Part shown: piece after piece, positions 17,656 to 26,657 of the stretch | Position numbering within the stretch: position 1 is the first letter of the stretch | How the letters are laid out: each line of letters opens with the position of its first letter | From: Candidatus Desulfobacillus denitrificans | Lineage (GTDB): Bacteria > Pseudomonadota > Gammaproteobacteria > Burkholderiales > Rhodocyclaceae | Length of the DNA stretch: 64,000 bases | Assembly (NCBI GenBank): GCA_017347485.1 | Contig: AP021857.1 | Location: 1,903,390 to 1,967,389 of the forward strand | Direction of reading: 5' to 3' | The notes under the pieces: generated by a model | Told to the model about the DNA's origin: nothing | The model's input: only the letters and a program-made list of their open reading frames with translations | The model's database searches: none | Program-made: the position numbers and the translations under genes

Positions 17656-19848
17656 TCAACTCCGGCTGGCGTGTTCCACGCCGCCGATGTCGCCGATCAG
17701 CTTCAGCGCGCGCTGCAGCTGCGCGACGCCGCTCACCTCGATGGTGAAACTCATGCGGGCGGCGCCCTGCTTCGACTGGGTGCGCACCGCCGTGACATTG
17801 ATCTTCTCGCGCGAGAGCACCTCGGAGATGTCGCGCAGCAGGCCCTGGCGGTCCTGCGCCTCGACGACGATGTCGACCGGGTAGAGCGCCTCGGCGCCGC
17901 CGCCCCACTCGGCGCTAATGACGCGCTCGGGGTTGCGCGCGCTGATGTTGCGGAAGTTGGTGCACTCGACGCGATGGATGGAGACGCCCTTGCCGCGCGT
18001 GACGAATCCGGCGATGGCGTCCGGCGGCGCCGGCTTGCAGCAGCGGCCGAGCTGGGTGAGCAGCTTGTCCACGCCGACGATCAGCACGCGGCTGCCGGAG
18101 GCCCCCGCCTTGCTGCGCCGGGTCTGGATGACGGGCTCGGGCGGCGCTTCTTCCGGCGCGCCGCGCAGCACCGTCTGCAGCTGGCGCTGGCCGACTTCGT
18201 TGCGCGCGGCGGCGAGGAACAGCGCGTCGGCGCCGGCGAAGCCGAGCTTGCGCGCCAGCTCGTCGAGCTTGGCGCCGGTCTGGCCTTCGCGCTGCATCTC
18301 GCGCGTGACGATGGCGCGGCCCTGCGCCAGCAGCTCGGCCTCTTCCTGCGCGGCGAACCACTGCCGCGCCTTGGTCTTGGCGCGCGCGGTGGCGAGGTAG
18401 CCCTGCTCCGGCTGCAGCCAGTCGCGCGAGGGGCCGCCCTGCTTGACGGCGACGATCTCGACCGTCTGGCCGCTTTCCAGCGGCGTGTTGAGCGGCACCA
18501 GCGCGCCGTTCACCTTCGCGCCGCGGCAGCGGTGGCCAAGGTCGGTATGCAGGCGGTAGGCGAAGTCGACGGGCGTCGCACCGCGGGCGAGGTCGAGCAC
18601 GCGGCCCTGCGGCGTCATGACGTAGATGGTGTCGTCGAGGGCGGCGCGCTTGAACTGGCGCACCCACTCCGAGGCGTCGCTGATCTCGTCGCGCCAGGAG
18701 AGCAGCTGGCGCAGCCAGGCGATCTTGTCGTCGTAGCGCGCATCCGCGCCGCTCTTCTCCTTGTAGCGCCAGTGCGCGGCGACGCCCAGCTCGGCGTGCT
18801 GGTGCATCTCGTGGGTGCGGATCTGCACTTCCAGCGCGCGCCCGCCCGGACCGATGACGGCGGTGTGCAGCGAGCGGTAGTTGTTGCCCTTCGGGTTGGA
18901 GATGTAGTCGTCGAACTCCGTCGGGATCGGCTGCCAGATGTGGTGCACGATGCCGAGCACGGTGTAGCAGTCCTTGACCTCGTCCACCAGCACGCGCAGC
19001 GCCCGCACGTCGTAGACCTCGGCGAAACCGATGTTCTTCGACTTCATCTTGCTGTAGATGCTGTAGAGGTGCTTGGGCCGGCCGACCACCTCGGCCTTCA
19101 CGCCGGCCGCCGCCATCTCGGCCTTGAGCCGCGCGATGGCCTCCTCGATGAAGGACTCGCGCTCGACGCGGCGCTCGTCGAGCATTTTGGCGATGCGCTT
19201 GTAGGTGTCCGGCTCGAGAAAGCGGAAGGCCAGGTCCTCCAGTTCCCACTTCAGGTGCCAGACGCCGATGCGGTTGGCCAGCGGCGCATAGATGTCGAGG
19301 CTCTCGCGCGCCACCTCCTCGCGCGCGGCGCCGGGATGGTCGGCGAGGTAGCGCAGGGTCTGCGTGCGGCTGGCCAGGCGCAGCAGCACGACGCGGATGT
19401 CCTCCGCCATCGCCAGCAGCATCTTGCGCAGCACCTCGGACTGCGCCTTGGCGTCCTGCGCGCCTCCTTGCGCGCCCTTGTCCCGGCGCGTGGAGAGCTG
19501 CAGGCCCTTCAGGCGGCGCAGTCCGACGGCCAGGTCGGCGACCGGCTGGCCGAAAGGGGCGGCGAGCTTCTCCGCGGCATCCTCGAGGAAATCCGGCGCG
19601 GCGAAGAGCAGCGCGGCGAGGCGCGTGTCGAGGTCGAGCTTGAGCGAAGCCGCCACCAGCGCCATGCCGAGGGCGTGTTGCCAGATCGCCTCGCCCGTGC
19701 CGAGGGCGAGTTCGCCGTACAGGTCCCGGGCGTAATCGGCCGCCCGCGCCAGCGCCTCGCGCGCCTCGCCCGGCAGGCCTTCGGCGAGCAGATCGAGCGG
19801 CGCCTCGCCGGCGCCGGCCTGGGCAATGGAATGGGTGACGGAGACCAC
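17656..19848 (-). CDS. relA: GTP pyrophosphokinase RelA (ppGpp synthetase)
   Basis: Stringent response synthetase of 730 residues. The N-terminal HD domain is degenerate (LLFAAPDF replaces the catalytic HD motif), so hydrolase activity is unlikely and the protein is RelA rather than SpoT. The synthetase domain has RPKHLYSIYSKM, YDVRALRVLV and NNYRSLHTAV, then VQIRTHEMHQHAELGVAAHW. A TGS domain (DTIYVMTPQGRVLDL), a cysteine-containing region (LGRCCKPAPPD) and a C-terminal ACT domain follow. The start is a GTG at 19848. Confidence 0.94.
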   Translation of the reverse strand: MVSVTHSIAQAGAGEAPLDLLAEGLPGEAREALARAADYARDLYGELALGTGEAIWQHALGMALVAASLKLDLDTRLAALLFAAPDFLEDAAEKLAAPFGQPVADLAVGLRRLKGLQLSTRRDKGAQGGAQDAKAQSEVLRKMLLAMAEDIRVVLLRLASRTQTLRYLADHPGAAREEVARESLDIYAPLANRIGVWHLKWELEDLAFRFLEPDTYKRIAKMLDERRVERESFIEEAIARLKAEMAAAGVKAEVVGRPKHLYSIYSKMKSKNIGFAEVYDVRALRVLVDEVKDCYTVLGIVHHIWQPIPTEFDDYISNPKGNNYRSLHTAVIGPGGRALEVQIRTHEMHQHAELGVAAHWRYKEKSGADARYDDKIAWLRQLLSWRDEISDASEWVRQFKRAALDDTIYVMTPQGRVLDLARGATPVDFAYRLHTDLGHRCRGAKVNGALVPLNTPLESGQTVEIVAVKQGGPSRDWLQPEQGYLATARAKTKARQWFAAQEEAELLAQGRAIVTREMQREGQTGAKLDELARKLGFAGADALFLAAARNEVGQRQLQTVLRGAPEEAPPEPVIQTRRSKAGASGSRVLIVGVDKLLTQLGRCCKPAPPDAIAGFVTRGKGVSIHRVECTNFRNISARNPERVISAEWGGGAEALYPVDIVVEAQDRQGLLRDISEVLSREKINVTAVRTQSKQGAARMSFTIEVSGVAQLQRALKLIGDIGGVEHASRS

Positions 19849-19904
19849 GTGCGGAAAAGGGCAAAGGCTGTGGGTGAATTATCGCCGAAAAGCGTCTCCT
19901 CTCC

Positions 19905-20012
19905 CCAGCCCTCCCCGCCGGCGGGGCGAGGGAGCGTTCATGCCGCCGTGTCGTGGGGACTGACTTTTGCGCTACTGCCCCCTCTCCCGCTGGCGGGGAG
20001 AGGGATGGGGAG
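19905..20012. repeat. GC-rich extragenic palindromes between relA and korB
   Basis: Two copies of the CTCTCCC...GGGAGAGG type palindrome (about 19909-19937 and 19979-20008) flank a bipartite motif. The same family is seen at 2099, 14624 and 46001. No gene is present. Confidence 0.65.
19944..19967 (+). repeat. Dispersed bipartite motif
   Basis: Perfect CGCCGT-N8-GACTGACTTT in the intergenic region upstream of relA. Confidence 0.8.
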
Positions 20013-20024
20013 AGGGTGGAAGGT

Positions 20025-20930
20025 CTAGCGCCGCGCGGCCTTGCGCGCCGGCTTCGCCGCCGGCTTGCCGGGCAGCTCGCCGCCGGCCTTCTCCACCAGG
20101 CCGTCGAGGGCGTCGCCCAGGGTCGGGCGCTCCTCGCGGTAGTAGAGGCCGAGCGCCGGCGCCGCATCGTCCATGGCCATGCGCATCGCCGCCAGGCGAT
20201 CCGATGGATCGTGGTCCTCCGGCAGGTCGCGCACCTGCATGCCGAGGTTCTGGTAGGTGCGGTGCGTCTTGTCGAAGGTGACGCAGGGCGAGAGGATGTG
20301 CAGGTAGGAGAAGCCGCGGTGGGCCATCGCCTGCGTGATCATGCTGCGCAGCTGGTCGGGCCGGCCGGCGTAGGCCTGCCCGACCCAGCTGGCGCCGTAG
20401 GAGAGCACCATCAGCAGCGGGTTGAGCGGCCGGTCGGGGTTCTCGTAGGGGCTGGTCGGCGTGCGGAAGCCGGTCGCCGAGGTCGGCGAGGTCTGCCCCT
20501 TGGTGAGCCCGTAGATGCCGTTGTCGAAGAGCAGGTAGGTGATGTCGACGTTGCGCCGCGCCGCGTGCGGCACGTGGCCGCCGCCGATGGCGAAGCCGTC
20601 GCCGTCGCCGCCCACCACCACCACGGTCAGCGCATCGTTGGCCGTCTTGACGCCGGTGGCCACCGGCAGCGCGCGGCCGTGCAGGGTGTGCATGCCGTAG
20701 GTGTTCACGAAGAACGGAAAGCGCGAGGAGCAACCGATGCCCGAGACCACCACGGCGTTCTCGTTGGGGATGTTCAGCTCGCACAGCGAGGCAGCCACCG
20801 CCTCGACGATGGAAAAGTAGCCGCATCCCGGGCACCAGGTCGGCAGCGTCTTCGAGCGGTAGTCGAGCCGCCCGCTGTCCTCGATTTCCTTGAGCTTCTC
20901 TTCGAGATAGACCGGTTTGATTTCACCCAT
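20025..20930 (-). CDS. korB: 2-oxoacid:ferredoxin oxidoreductase beta subunit KorB
   Basis: Thiamine diphosphate-binding subunit, 301 residues. Cysteines near LPTWCPGCGYFS contact the Fe-S cluster; the TPP/Mg motif is GDGDGFAIGGGH with a downstream NGIYGLTKGQTSPTS. A lysine/alanine-rich tail (KPAAKPARKAARR) is added at the C-terminus. Together with KorA it oxidises 2-oxoglutarate or a similar 2-oxoacid to the acyl-CoA and reduces ferredoxin. It starts 12 bp after korA. The first residues MGEIKP are shared with the flavoprotein at 23784. Confidence 0.9.
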   Translation of the reverse strand: MGEIKPVYLEEKLKEIEDSGRLDYRSKTLPTWCPGCGYFSIVEAVAASLCELNIPNENAVVVSGIGCSSRFPFFVNTYGMHTLHGRALPVATGVKTANDALTVVVVGGDGDGFAIGGGHVPHAARRNVDITYLLFDNGIYGLTKGQTSPTSATGFRTPTSPYENPDRPLNPLLMVLSYGASWVGQAYAGRPDQLRSMITQAMAHRGFSYLHILSPCVTFDKTHRTYQNLGMQVRDLPEDHDPSDRLAAMRMAMDDAAPALGLYYREERPTLGDALDGLVEKAGGELPGKPAAKPARKAARR

Positions 20931-20942
20931 GATCGTGTCTCC

Positions 20943-22733
20943 TTACGCCGCCTTCTGTGCAGCTTTTTTTCCCGCCAGGCGGCGGATTTCCTCGAGGATC
21001 TCCTCGACCTTCATCGGCTCGCCCGGCACGCGGGCAAGCCGCGTCACCGGCCGCGCGACATGCGCCTGCAGCAGGTTGGCGAACTGGCCCTGGTAGTTGA
21101 GCTCCGGCACCAGCACCTCCTTGCAGTCGGCCATGAAGGCCGCCACGCCGTCCGTCGGGAAGGGCGAGAGCATCACCACCTTCATCGCCGCGCAGCGGAT
21201 GCCCTCGCCGCGCGCCTTGAGCATGGCCTCCAGGCACTCGCCGAAATTCGAGCCCCAGGAGATCACGCCGACGTCGACCGGCCCCTCGTCGCCGAAGCGC
21301 TTGAATTTCGTGAAGTCCGGATGGTTCAGCGCCAGCTTCAGCTTTTCGTGGCGCTTGCGGCTCATCGCCGTGTGCAGCTCGGCCGAGTCGTTGGGCCGGC
21401 CCAGCTCGTTGTGCTCGAGGCCGGTGACGACGTGCATGCCGCCCTTGTCGCCGGGAATGGCGCGCGGGCTGACGTCGTCGCCGCCCAGCGCGTAGCGCTT
21501 GTACGGCGCGCCGGCGGCCGCCTTGCCCGGCTTGCGGTTCAGGTCGGCCTCGAAGGGCGGCCGCGCCGGGAACACCACCGTCTCGTAGCGGTTGGAGAGA
21601 TACAGGTCGATCAGCACGATCACCGGCGTCTGATAGACCTCGGCCAGCTCGAAGGCCTTGCCGCCGCAGCGGTAGCAGCCGTCGACGTTGGTCGGCGCGA
21701 TGACGATGCGCGGCGCATCGCCGTGGCCGCCGTACACCGCCATGTGCAGGTCGGACTGCTCGGTCTTGGTCGGCATGCCGGTCGACGGCCCGCCGCGCTG
21801 CGAGACAAAGACCACGCTCGGCACCTCGCCGATGACGCCCATGCCGAGCATTTCCGCCATCAGCGACAGGCCCGGGCCGGAGGTCGACGTCGCCGCGCGC
21901 GCCCCGGCGAAGCCGGCGCCGATGACCGCGGAGATCGCCGAGATTTCGTCCTCGGTCTGCAGCAGGCGGCCGCCGCGCCGGGGCATCTCGCTGGCGAGGC
22001 GCTCCATGATCGAAGTCGCCGGCGTGATCGGGTAGCCGAAGAAGGTGTCGATGCCGGCATCCAGCGCGCCGCGCACGATGGCGGCGTTGCCGTTGATCAT
22101 CTCCACCGTCGCCCCCGCCACCACCGTGGACACCGGCGGGCCGAAGACGACGTCGTCGAGCTTGAAGGTCTTCGCGGCGTAGTCGAGGCCGGCCTTGAAG
22201 GCGGCCTCGCTCGCTTCCGCCGCCGCGGCCTTGCTCTTGAACTTCTTGCCGATGGCCTTGCGGAAGCCCTCCACCGGCAGGTTAAAGAGGCCGGCGATGA
22301 AGCCGAGCACGACGATGTTGCGCGAGCGGTTGGCGCCGGTGCTCTTCTCCGACAGCTCGCGGATCGGCACCGGATAGGGCAGCTGCCCGGGCCCGACGTG
22401 GGCGCTCATGTGGCCGCCCTCGGGCAGCCTGACGATGGAGCCCTGCTCGTAGATCAGCGCGCCGCAGTCGCGCAACTCGCCGGCGTGCGGGATGGCGTGG
22501 CTGTCGTCGAGCGAGACCATCACGTCGGACTTGTGCTTGAGCGAGTAGGCCTGCTCGGTGGTGATGCGCATGCGCGCGATGCACTTGCCGAAGCCGCGGA
22601 TCTCGGGCGGATAGACGTCGAAGCTGATGACCTTGTAGCCCATGCCGGCCAGGGCGTTGCGGAGGATTTCTCCGGCGGCGATGGTGCCGTCGCCGGCGGA
22701 GCCGACGATGGAAATCTGAATGTCTGTCGCCAT
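20943..22733 (-). CDS. korA: 2-oxoacid:ferredoxin oxidoreductase fused gamma-alpha subunit KorA
   Basis: Fusion of the gamma domain (residues 1-200, IQISIVGSAGDGTIAAGEIL) and the alpha domain (from about 210, GNAAIVRGALDAGIDTFFGY), 596 residues. The motif YPITPATSIMERLA and the segment TSTSGPGLSLMAEM are typical of the pyrimidine-binding side of the active site. The ATG at 22733 overlaps the upstream stop (TAATG). In Azoarcus and Thauera the equivalent enzyme regenerates the reduced ferredoxin needed by benzoyl-CoA reductase; the same role is inferred here. Confidence 0.92.
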   Translation of the reverse strand: MATDIQISIVGSAGDGTIAAGEILRNALAGMGYKVISFDVYPPEIRGFGKCIARMRITTEQAYSLKHKSDVMVSLDDSHAIPHAGELRDCGALIYEQGSIVRLPEGGHMSAHVGPGQLPYPVPIRELSEKSTGANRSRNIVVLGFIAGLFNLPVEGFRKAIGKKFKSKAAAAEASEAAFKAGLDYAAKTFKLDDVVFGPPVSTVVAGATVEMINGNAAIVRGALDAGIDTFFGYPITPATSIMERLASEMPRRGGRLLQTEDEISAISAVIGAGFAGARAATSTSGPGLSLMAEMLGMGVIGEVPSVVFVSQRGGPSTGMPTKTEQSDLHMAVYGGHGDAPRIVIAPTNVDGCYRCGGKAFELAEVYQTPVIVLIDLYLSNRYETVVFPARPPFEADLNRKPGKAAAGAPYKRYALGGDDVSPRAIPGDKGGMHVVTGLEHNELGRPNDSAELHTAMSRKRHEKLKLALNHPDFTKFKRFGDEGPVDVGVISWGSNFGECLEAMLKARGEGIRCAAMKVVMLSPFPTDGVAAFMADCKEVLVPELNYQGQFANLLQAHVARPVTRLARVPGEPMKVEEILEEIRRLAGKKAAQKAA

Positions 22734-23782
22734 TACTCGTATTCCCAGAAAGGAGACTGGATCTTGCCGTCGTCCGATATGTGCAGCTGCTCGTCCTGCG
22801 CCGGCACCCACGGCTCGTCGCCGCCGGTGATGTTGCGCGCGGCGAGGTCGCCCATCGCCCTCACGTTCTTCCAGCCGTAGAAGAAGCGGTAGCGTTTCTC
22901 GGCATCCGACCATATCTGGCAGACATCGCCGGCGGCGTAGATGCCCTCGCCGGTGGTGCGCAGCGCCGGATTCACCAGCAGGCCGCGCTCGATGTCGGTG
23001 CCGGAGCCGAGCATGAACTCGACGGAAGGCGACAGGCCGAAGAAAGGCATCACCACGTCGCCGTACAGCTCGGTGCCGTCCTTGAAGAGCACGCGCCGCG
23101 CCGAGAGGCCCTTGGCGCCCTGCTCGATCGAGGCGATGCCGCCGGCGTCGGCGCCCTCGACCACCTCGACGCCCATGTTTTCCAGTGCGGCGATCAGGCC
23201 GGGACGCTCGTCGTCCGTGACCTCGTGCGGCCAGAAGGTCTGCGGGCCGGCCACCAGGGTGACGCGATGGCGGGTATCGATCAGCGTGCGGGCGAGGTCG
23301 AGGCCGATCATGTCGCCGCCGAGCATGATGACGTGGCCGCGGTCGGGCACGACGCTCGCGGCGGTGACCGCCTCGGTGTAGCTGGCGAAGGGATGCATCA
23401 GCGGGCGGAACTCGACGAGCTCCTCGGGAATGTAGCCGCGCCCGCCGGAAGCGACCAGCAGGGTGTCGAAGCGGATTTCCTCCTTGTGCTCCAGCGTGAT
23501 GCTGCGCCGGCTGCCGTCCACCCCGGCGACGCGGCTGCAGCGCCGCACCTCGATGCGGTAGTCCTTGTAGTACTCGGCCGGAAAGGCGAGGAACTCGCGC
23601 CAGTCGCGATGGCCGCGGAACACCTTGGGCAGGTCGTAGCGGTTGTAGAAGAGCAGGCTGGACAGCGTCAGGATGGTGACGCGGGCGTCGGGCTCGCGCT
23701 CGCGCAGCGTCTCGGCCGCCTGGCTGCCGGCGACGCCGCTGCCGATGACGATGTGATGTCGTGCGTTCTTGGCGTTCGCCAT
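22733..23782 (-). CDS. FAD/NAD(P)-dependent oxidoreductase in the kor operon
   Basis: Pyridine nucleotide-disulfide type flavoprotein of 349 residues. It has an FAD motif HHIVIGSGVAGSQAAETLRE, a second Rossmann motif HVIMLGGDMIGLDLARTL for NAD(P)H, and GIYAAGDVCQIW binding the flavin ribityl chain. No redox-active CxxxxC is seen. It resembles ferredoxin or rubredoxin reductases. It sits between korC and korA with 1-bp gaps or overlaps, so it is made together with them and probably exchanges electrons between NAD(P)H and ferredoxin. Confidence 0.82.
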   Translation of the reverse strand: MANAKNARHHIVIGSGVAGSQAAETLREREPDARVTILTLSSLLFYNRYDLPKVFRGHRDWREFLAFPAEYYKDYRIEVRRCSRVAGVDGSRRSITLEHKEEIRFDTLLVASGGRGYIPEELVEFRPLMHPFASYTEAVTAASVVPDRGHVIMLGGDMIGLDLARTLIDTRHRVTLVAGPQTFWPHEVTDDERPGLIAALENMGVEVVEGADAGGIASIEQGAKGLSARRVLFKDGTELYGDVVMPFFGLSPSVEFMLGSGTDIERGLLVNPALRTTGEGIYAAGDVCQIWSDAEKRYRFFYGWKNVRAMGDLAARNITGGDEPWVPAQDEQLHISDDGKIQSPFWEYE

Positions 23783-23783
23783 G

Positions 23784-25586
23784 TCAGATCTCTACCTCCG
23801 TCAGCTCGCAGCGCGAGATCGAGATGCACTGCACCGGGCAGGCCTTGAAACACTGGCCGCAGCGGATGCACTCGTTGTTGTCGATCCAGATGGCGCCGAC
23901 CTGGTTCCACTCCTTGGTCTCGAGCAGCTTGCCGTAGGCGCCGTCGTCGTTCACCTCGACGCCGCGCACCAGCTTGATGCAGTTGCGCGGCGCCACCTCG
24001 ATGCAGGCGCGGCAGAAGATGCAGCGGTCGACGTCGATCTGGTAGCGCAGGTTGCACAGGTAGCAGCGCTTGGCCTCTTCGAAGGCCAGCGTCTCGTCGA
24101 GGCCGAGCTCGACCTCGTGCTTGCCGTCCTTCATGCGCTCGCCGAGCGGCGCCGTCGGCATGTGCTGGCGCGGGATGAAGTCGAAGGCGCGCTCGCGCAG
24201 CGGCTGCTCGACGGGCACGATGCGCACCACCTGCTTGCGCCGCTCGCGGCCCATCAGCCAGGCGTCGATGCGCTTGGCCACCTTGCGGCCGTGGCCGACG
24301 GCCTGGATCACCGTCGAGGCGCCGTTCACGTAGTCGCCGGCGGCGAAGATGCCCTTGTGCGAGGTCATGCCGTCCTCGCCGACGCGCACGTTGCCCCAGC
24401 GGTCGAGTTCCAGCTTCGTGCCGAGGAAGTCGTTCACCGTCTGCTGGCCGATGGCGATGATGATGGTGTCGCAGGGCTCGTGGAACTCCGAGCCCTCGAT
24501 GGGGATGGCCTGGCGGCGTCCGCCGGCGCGCCAGCCGCCGAGGCGGTTCTGCACGAACTCGATGCCGGTGAGGCGGTTGCCCTCCGCCGTGAGCCCGACC
24601 GGGGTGCGCAGGCCCTTGATGCGCACGCCCTCGCGCTTGGCCTCGAAGATCTCCTCCTGCGTCACCGGGATGTATTCCTCGGCGGTGCGGATGTGGATGG
24701 TGACCTCCTGCGCGCCGAGCCGCGCCGCCACGCGCGCGCAATCCAGCGCGGTGAAGCCGGCGCCGACCACGGCGACGCGCTTGCCGACGACCTTCTTCAC
24801 GCCGCGGTGCATCTGCACGAGGAAATCCAGGCCGTACTCGACGCCCTCCATGCCGCGCAGCTCGCGCTTCTCCCAGTCGCCCTGCAGCGGCAGCGGCGAA
24901 GCGGCAATGCAGCCGGTGGCGAGCAGCACGGCGTCGAACTCCTGCTCCAGCTTCGCCATCGGGATCTGCCCTTCGCCGTTGCCGATCTCGGCGCCGGTGC
25001 GCATCTGCACGCCGAGGCGCAGGGCGTTGTGCAGCTCGATGTCGAGGGTGTCGCGCGGCAGGCGGAACTCGGGAATGCCGTAGCGCAGCATGCCGCCCGC
25101 GCGCTCCTCGCGCTCGAAGATCACCACGTCGTGGCCGAGCAGCGAGAGGTCGTGCGCCGCGGCGACGCCGGCCGGCCCGGCGCCGACGATGGCGACGCGC
25201 TTGCCGGTGGGCGAATACAGGCTCTCGGTAATGCGGTGGCCGGCGTCCTTCATGTCGGCGGCGACGCGCTTCAGGTGGCAGATCGCCACCGGCTCGCCGT
25301 TGCCGGGCCAGCCGTGGCGGCACTGGTCCTCGCAGGGCCGCGAGCAGATGCGGCCGAGGATGCCGGGCAGGACGTTGGCTTCGCGGTTGGTTTCGTAGGA
25401 GCGGCCATACTGGCGCTCGATGATTTCCCGGATGTAGACCGGGACGTTGGTGCCCGCCGGACAGGCCGTCTGGCAGGGCACGTTCTGCCTGACCCAGCCG
25501 ATGTCGCGCGGGTCGTCGGAGAGGTATTCGCGCTGCGCTGCCGCCGGTCCTCCGGGCTCGCCGGTCGGCGGTTTGATCTCGCCCAT
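23784..25586 (-). CDS. korC: KorC-type NADP-linked iron-sulfur flavoprotein (GltD-like)
   Basis: Protein of 600 residues resembling the small subunit of glutamate synthase plus ferredoxin domains. The N-terminal cysteines (VPCQTACPAGTNVPVYI, ICSRPCEDQCRHG) bind Fe-S clusters. FAD (VAIVGAGPAGVAAAHDL) and NADP (VAVVGAGFTALDCARVA) folds follow, and the C-terminus has CIFCRACIEVAP and CIRCGQCFKACP. In Azoarcus the corresponding subunit lets the oxoacid oxidoreductase use NADP. The ATG at 25586 is chosen for the GGAGG 5 bp upstream; ATGs at 25598 and 25646 are alternatives. It is the first gene of the kor operon. Confidence 0.88.
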   Translation of the reverse strand: MGEIKPPTGEPGGPAAAQREYLSDDPRDIGWVRQNVPCQTACPAGTNVPVYIREIIERQYGRSYETNREANVLPGILGRICSRPCEDQCRHGWPGNGEPVAICHLKRVAADMKDAGHRITESLYSPTGKRVAIVGAGPAGVAAAHDLSLLGHDVVIFEREERAGGMLRYGIPEFRLPRDTLDIELHNALRLGVQMRTGAEIGNGEGQIPMAKLEQEFDAVLLATGCIAASPLPLQGDWEKRELRGMEGVEYGLDFLVQMHRGVKKVVGKRVAVVGAGFTALDCARVAARLGAQEVTIHIRTAEEYIPVTQEEIFEAKREGVRIKGLRTPVGLTAEGNRLTGIEFVQNRLGGWRAGGRRQAIPIEGSEFHEPCDTIIIAIGQQTVNDFLGTKLELDRWGNVRVGEDGMTSHKGIFAAGDYVNGASTVIQAVGHGRKVAKRIDAWLMGRERRKQVVRIVPVEQPLRERAFDFIPRQHMPTAPLGERMKDGKHEVELGLDETLAFEEAKRCYLCNLRYQIDVDRCIFCRACIEVAPRNCIKLVRGVEVNDDGAYGKLLETKEWNQVGAIWIDNNECIRCGQCFKACPVQCISISRCELTEVEI

Positions 25587-25682
25587 TCCATCCTCCATCG
25601 TTGTCGGGGCGCCAAGGCCTGTCGGCACGAGCGCTCTTCCCGCCATTCACGGGCATAATGAGGACATAAGCAATCCTGCGGT

Positions 25683-25696
25683 TTGACCTCGGTCAA
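25683..25696. promoter_or_regulatory. FNR/CRP-family dyad upstream of kor
   Basis: TTGAC-CTCG-GTCAA, identical in half-sites to the bzd site; the identity extends to the following TTACC. A minus-strand CATTAT (25655-25660) lies 32 bp from the dyad centre and could be the -10 of the kor operon. The divergent EamA gene starts 45 bp away. Confidence 0.6.
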
Positions 25697-25741
25697 TTAC
25701 CTGCCGGTTAGAATGGTTCTCATCCCCTGACAGACGCCGCC

Positions 25742-26644
25742 TTGTCCGCCACCCCCGCCCCTTCGCGTGCCTTCGCCTACCTGCTGCTGACCCTGACCGT
25801 GCTGTTCTGGTCGGGCAACTGGGTGGTCGGCCGCTGGATCCGCGGCGACGTGCCGCCGATCGCCCTGTCCTTCTGGCGCTGGGCGATCGCCTTCCTGTGC
25901 CTGCTGCCCTGGGCCTGGCCGCATCTGCGGACGCAATGGCGCGAACTGATGGCGCACTGGAAGGTGCTGGCCATGCTCGGCCTGTTCGGCGGCGCCTGCC
26001 ACAACGCCCTCACCTACATCGGGCTGGCCCATACGACCGCCACCAACGGCGTGCTGCTCGCCTCGGCGACGCCGATCATGATCATCGGCCTGAGCTGGGG
26101 GCTGTTCGGCAAGCGCCTGCGGCGAGCGGAATGGCTCGGGGTCATGGTGTCCTTCTCGGGCATCCTGGTCATCGTCTCCCACGGCGAGCTGGCGCGGCTG
26201 CTGGAACTGCGCCCGAACGCGGGCGACCTGTGGGTGCTGGCGGCAATGCTGTTCTGGGCGCTGTACACCGTGCTGCTGGCGCGCCGTCCGGCCGGGCTGC
26301 ACGCCCTCTCCTTCCTCTCGGCCATCACCCTGTGGGGGCTGGCCGGCCTGATTCCCTTCTACCTGTGGGAGATGGCCTCGGGGAAACTCATCGTGCCCGG
26401 CGTCCCGGCCTTCGCCGCCATCGCCTACGCCGGCATCTTCCCGGCGGCGCTCGGCTTCATCTTTTGGAACCGCGCCGTGGCGGAAGTCGGCGGCAACCGC
26501 GCCGGACAGTTCATGCACCTGATGCCGGCCTTCGGCACGATCCTGGCGGTGGTCTTCCTCGGCGAGCAACCGGGGCTCTATCACCTCGCCGGCATCGCGC
26601 TGATCCTGGCGGGGATTTTCCTGACCACCCGCGTGCGTGCATGA
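25742..26644 (+). CDS. EamA/DMT-family permease
   Basis: Membrane protein of 300 residues with about ten hydrophobic helices in two EamA repeats (residues about 10-150 and 160-295), for example LLLTLTVLFWSGNWVVGRWI. The substrate of such drug/metabolite exporters cannot be told from sequence. The start is a TTG at 25742; no nearby ATG is in frame. It is divergent from the kor operon. The next gene follows 13 bp later. Confidence 0.85.
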   Translation: MSATPAPSRAFAYLLLTLTVLFWSGNWVVGRWIRGDVPPIALSFWRWAIAFLCLLPWAWPHLRTQWRELMAHWKVLAMLGLFGGACHNALTYIGLAHTTATNGVLLASATPIMIIGLSWGLFGKRLRRAEWLGVMVSFSGILVIVSHGELARLLELRPNAGDLWVLAAMLFWALYTVLLARRPAGLHALSFLSAITLWGLAGLIPFYLWEMASGKLIVPGVPAFAAIAYAGIFPAALGFIFWNRAVAEVGGNRAGQFMHLMPAFGTILAVVFLGEQPGLYHLAGIALILAGIFLTTRVRA

Positions 26645-26657
26645 AGCAGGCGCAGCG

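Noticed and set aside
17656..19848. SpoT (bifunctional) instead of RelA
   Set aside because: The catalytic HD motif of the hydrolase domain is replaced by LLFAAPDF.
19953..22880. Very long plus-strand open frame (975 codons)
   Set aside because: It is antisense to relA, korB and korA, has low-complexity Arg/Ala/His composition and no domain; it is a GC-driven shadow.
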